41,965 bases of DNA from Alloyangia mangrovi (GTDB lineage: Bacteria; Pseudomonadota; Alphaproteobacteria; Rhodobacterales; Rhodobacteraceae): assembly GCF_002300555.2 (NCBI RefSeq), contig NZ_NTHN02000049.1, positions 1 to 41,965 on the forward strand. Direction: 5' to 3'. Positions 40,634 to 41,965 of the stretch are shown here, piece after piece. Made by a program: the position numbers and the translations under genes. Position 1 is the first letter of the stretch; each line of letters opens with the position of its first letter. The notes below the pieces were generated by a model. The model was not told the DNA's origin, searched no databases, and worked only from the letters and a program-made list of their open reading frames with translations.

Positions 40634-41965
40634 ATGTCCGAAGCCCTGTCCCGCAGCCTCTCGCCGCGGTCCATCGCGTTGATTGGCCCCGCCGCCGAGC
40701 TTTCGGCGGTGATCGAGGCGCTGCGCGCCTTCGGATATGCCTGGGAGCTCTGGCCGGTGACCGAGGAGGGCGCCGCGGTGGCAGGCATCGCCTCGGTGGC
40801 CGGGATCGCGGATTTGCCGGGGGCGCCTGATCTGGCCTATGTGGCGCTACGGGGCGCGCCGCTCGGCGCGGCGCTGGAGGCCCTCGCCGAGCGTGGGGCC
40901 GGGGGGGGCTGTCTGCCCCTATCTCGACGCCGCGGGTCTTGCCGCCTTGGGAGCGCCACCATTGCCGGTGTTTGCCGGGGGGCTGCTCTCGGCCGCGAGC
41001 CGCCTGCCGCTCTGGCCGGGGGTCGCGCCGATCCAGGCGAGCCCGCGCGGTCCGGCGCTGCTTCTGTCCGACACTGGGCGACTTGGGCGGTTCCTGGCGC
41101 TGCGCCACGGCCTTCCGCTGGCCTGCGTGGCTCCTCTGGGCGGAGCCGAGGGGCCGGGGCTGCTACCCCTGGCCGCGCAACTCCTGGCGGACGAGCGGGT
41201 GACGGTTCTGGCGATCCAGGCGGGCGGGCCGGTCGCGCCGCCGGACGTCCTCGAGCTTGGCCGGCTTGCGCGCAAGCACGGCAAGGCGGTGATCTACTGG
41301 AGCCGGGGGCTGGCGCCGGGCCCGACCGCGCTGCTGCAGCGCGCCGGGATCGCGCATGTCGAAGGGCCCGCAGCGCTGGTCGAGGCGCTGTGGATCCTGC
41401 ATCTGGTCGGCCCGTTGCCCGCCAACGCGCTGGCTGCCATGGCCTGCGGTCCGGGGCTGGTGGACTGGGCGGTAAGCCTCGGCGCGGCGCATGGGCTGCG
41501 CTTCGCCACGCTGGGCGCGCTGCAGCGCGAGGCGCTGGCCCGCGAGCTGCCGGTGGGGCGCGCGGTGGCCAACCCGCTCGATTGTGCCGGGCTGATCGAG
41601 CGGGATGCCGCGGCGCTGGCCCGGGTCTTCACCGAAATGATGATGGGGGATGCGGTGCTGTCGCTGGCGGTGATCCGCCATGCCAGCGAGGACGGCTGGA
41701 CCCGGGCGGCGCAGGCGGCGGCCCTGGCGCGCGAACACGTCGGCATGCCGCTGGCGCTGCTTGCACCGAACCGGACCGAGATGACCGAGGCACGCTCGAT
41801 CGAGCTGCTGGAGGCGGGAGTGATCCCGCTTGCCGGGCTGAGCCCCTCGCTCGAGGCCCTGCGCGCCGCGATCGAGACGGGCCGGCTGGCGCCCGGGGGC
41901 GAGGCGCTGCTGATGCCGCGCCCGGGAACGGAGCCGCCGGTGGTGACGGGCGGCGCGGCGGCGGG
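40634..41965 (+). pseudogene. NDP-forming acyl-CoA synthetase / CoA-binding protein, N-terminal part, apparent +1 frameshift; runs off window
   Basis: From ATG 40634 the product reads MSEALSRSLSPRSIALIGPAAE, the CoA-binding Rossmann start of acetyl-CoA-synthetase (NDP-forming)-like proteins. It breaks at the G8 run 40901-40908. One G less gives AGGAVCPYLDAAGLAALGAPPLPVFAGG and continues to the window end with LLSDTGRLGRFLALRHGLPLACVAPLGG, VTVLAIQAGGPVAPPDVLELGRLARKHGKAVIYWSRG and DAVLSLAVIRHASEDG, the Succ_CoA_lig-like domain with paired Rossmann subdomains. The 3' end, where an ATP-grasp domain would be expected, lies outside. Members make acyl-CoA from an acid, ATP and CoA; substrate unknown. 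The frame break is probably a sequencing error. Confidence 0.75.

Overview
The window (about 42 kb, GC-rich) looks like a chromosome of a Rhodobacterales alphaproteobacterium (Roseobacter/Salipiger-like). The basis is the style of the housekeeping genes (nnrD, fabG-acpP, a Ppx/GppA homologue next to rlmE, a TRAP and Liv transporter catabolic operon, a 'virulence factor'-metF-corrinoid methyltransferase cluster), the high GC, and a RepC-type replication protein. Genus is not decided by the sequence.

Layout. 1-848: 3' part of nnrD and a tRNA-Leu(UAG). 796-17330: a roughly 16.5 kb integrative mobilizable element inserted in the 3' half of that tRNA gene, bounded by 57/58-bp direct repeats of the tRNA 3' end. 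From its integrase end it carries a tyrosine integrase, two small HTH/excisionase-like genes (minus strand), then a translationally coupled plus-strand defence operon: XRE regulator, 2-TM small protein, HsdM, HEPN protein, a nucleotidyltransferase-HsdS fusion, a DUF6615-like protein, an Abi-like protein and HsdR. Behind it come three minus-strand cargo genes, a small XRE gene and a ColE1-type mobilization block (mobD and mobB nested out of frame in mobA, then mobC) joined to a repC-like gene that contains a candidate replication origin.

17331-22606: acyltransferase-3 membrane protein, a 970-bp stretch without a convincing gene, a beta-lactamase-like serine hydrolase, fabG, acpP and a yaeQ with an in-frame amber stop. 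22799-33489: one long minus-strand operon with a Liv-type ABC importer, an aldehyde dehydrogenase, a TRAP transporter and a ThDP-dependent decarboxylase-like enzyme, read away from a divergent AraC-type regulator; it suggests uptake and breakdown of a 2-oxo acid to an aldehyde and then an acid. 34611-37621: a one-carbon cluster (virulence-factor-like protein, MetF-like reductase, HAD phosphatase, methyltetrahydrofolate:corrinoid methyltransferase). 37986-41965: Ppx/GppA homologue, rlmE, a lipoprotein and the start of a CoA-binding acyl-CoA synthetase.

The most striking feature is the type I restriction operon in which a HEPN/MNT toxin-antitoxin pair is embedded and the MNT antitoxin domain is fused in frame to the specificity subunit HsdS. 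A technical warning applies to the whole window: ten coding breaks are each repaired by removing one base from a homopolymer run of 6-8, in island and chromosomal genes alike. Many of the apparent pseudogenes are therefore probably sequencing errors.
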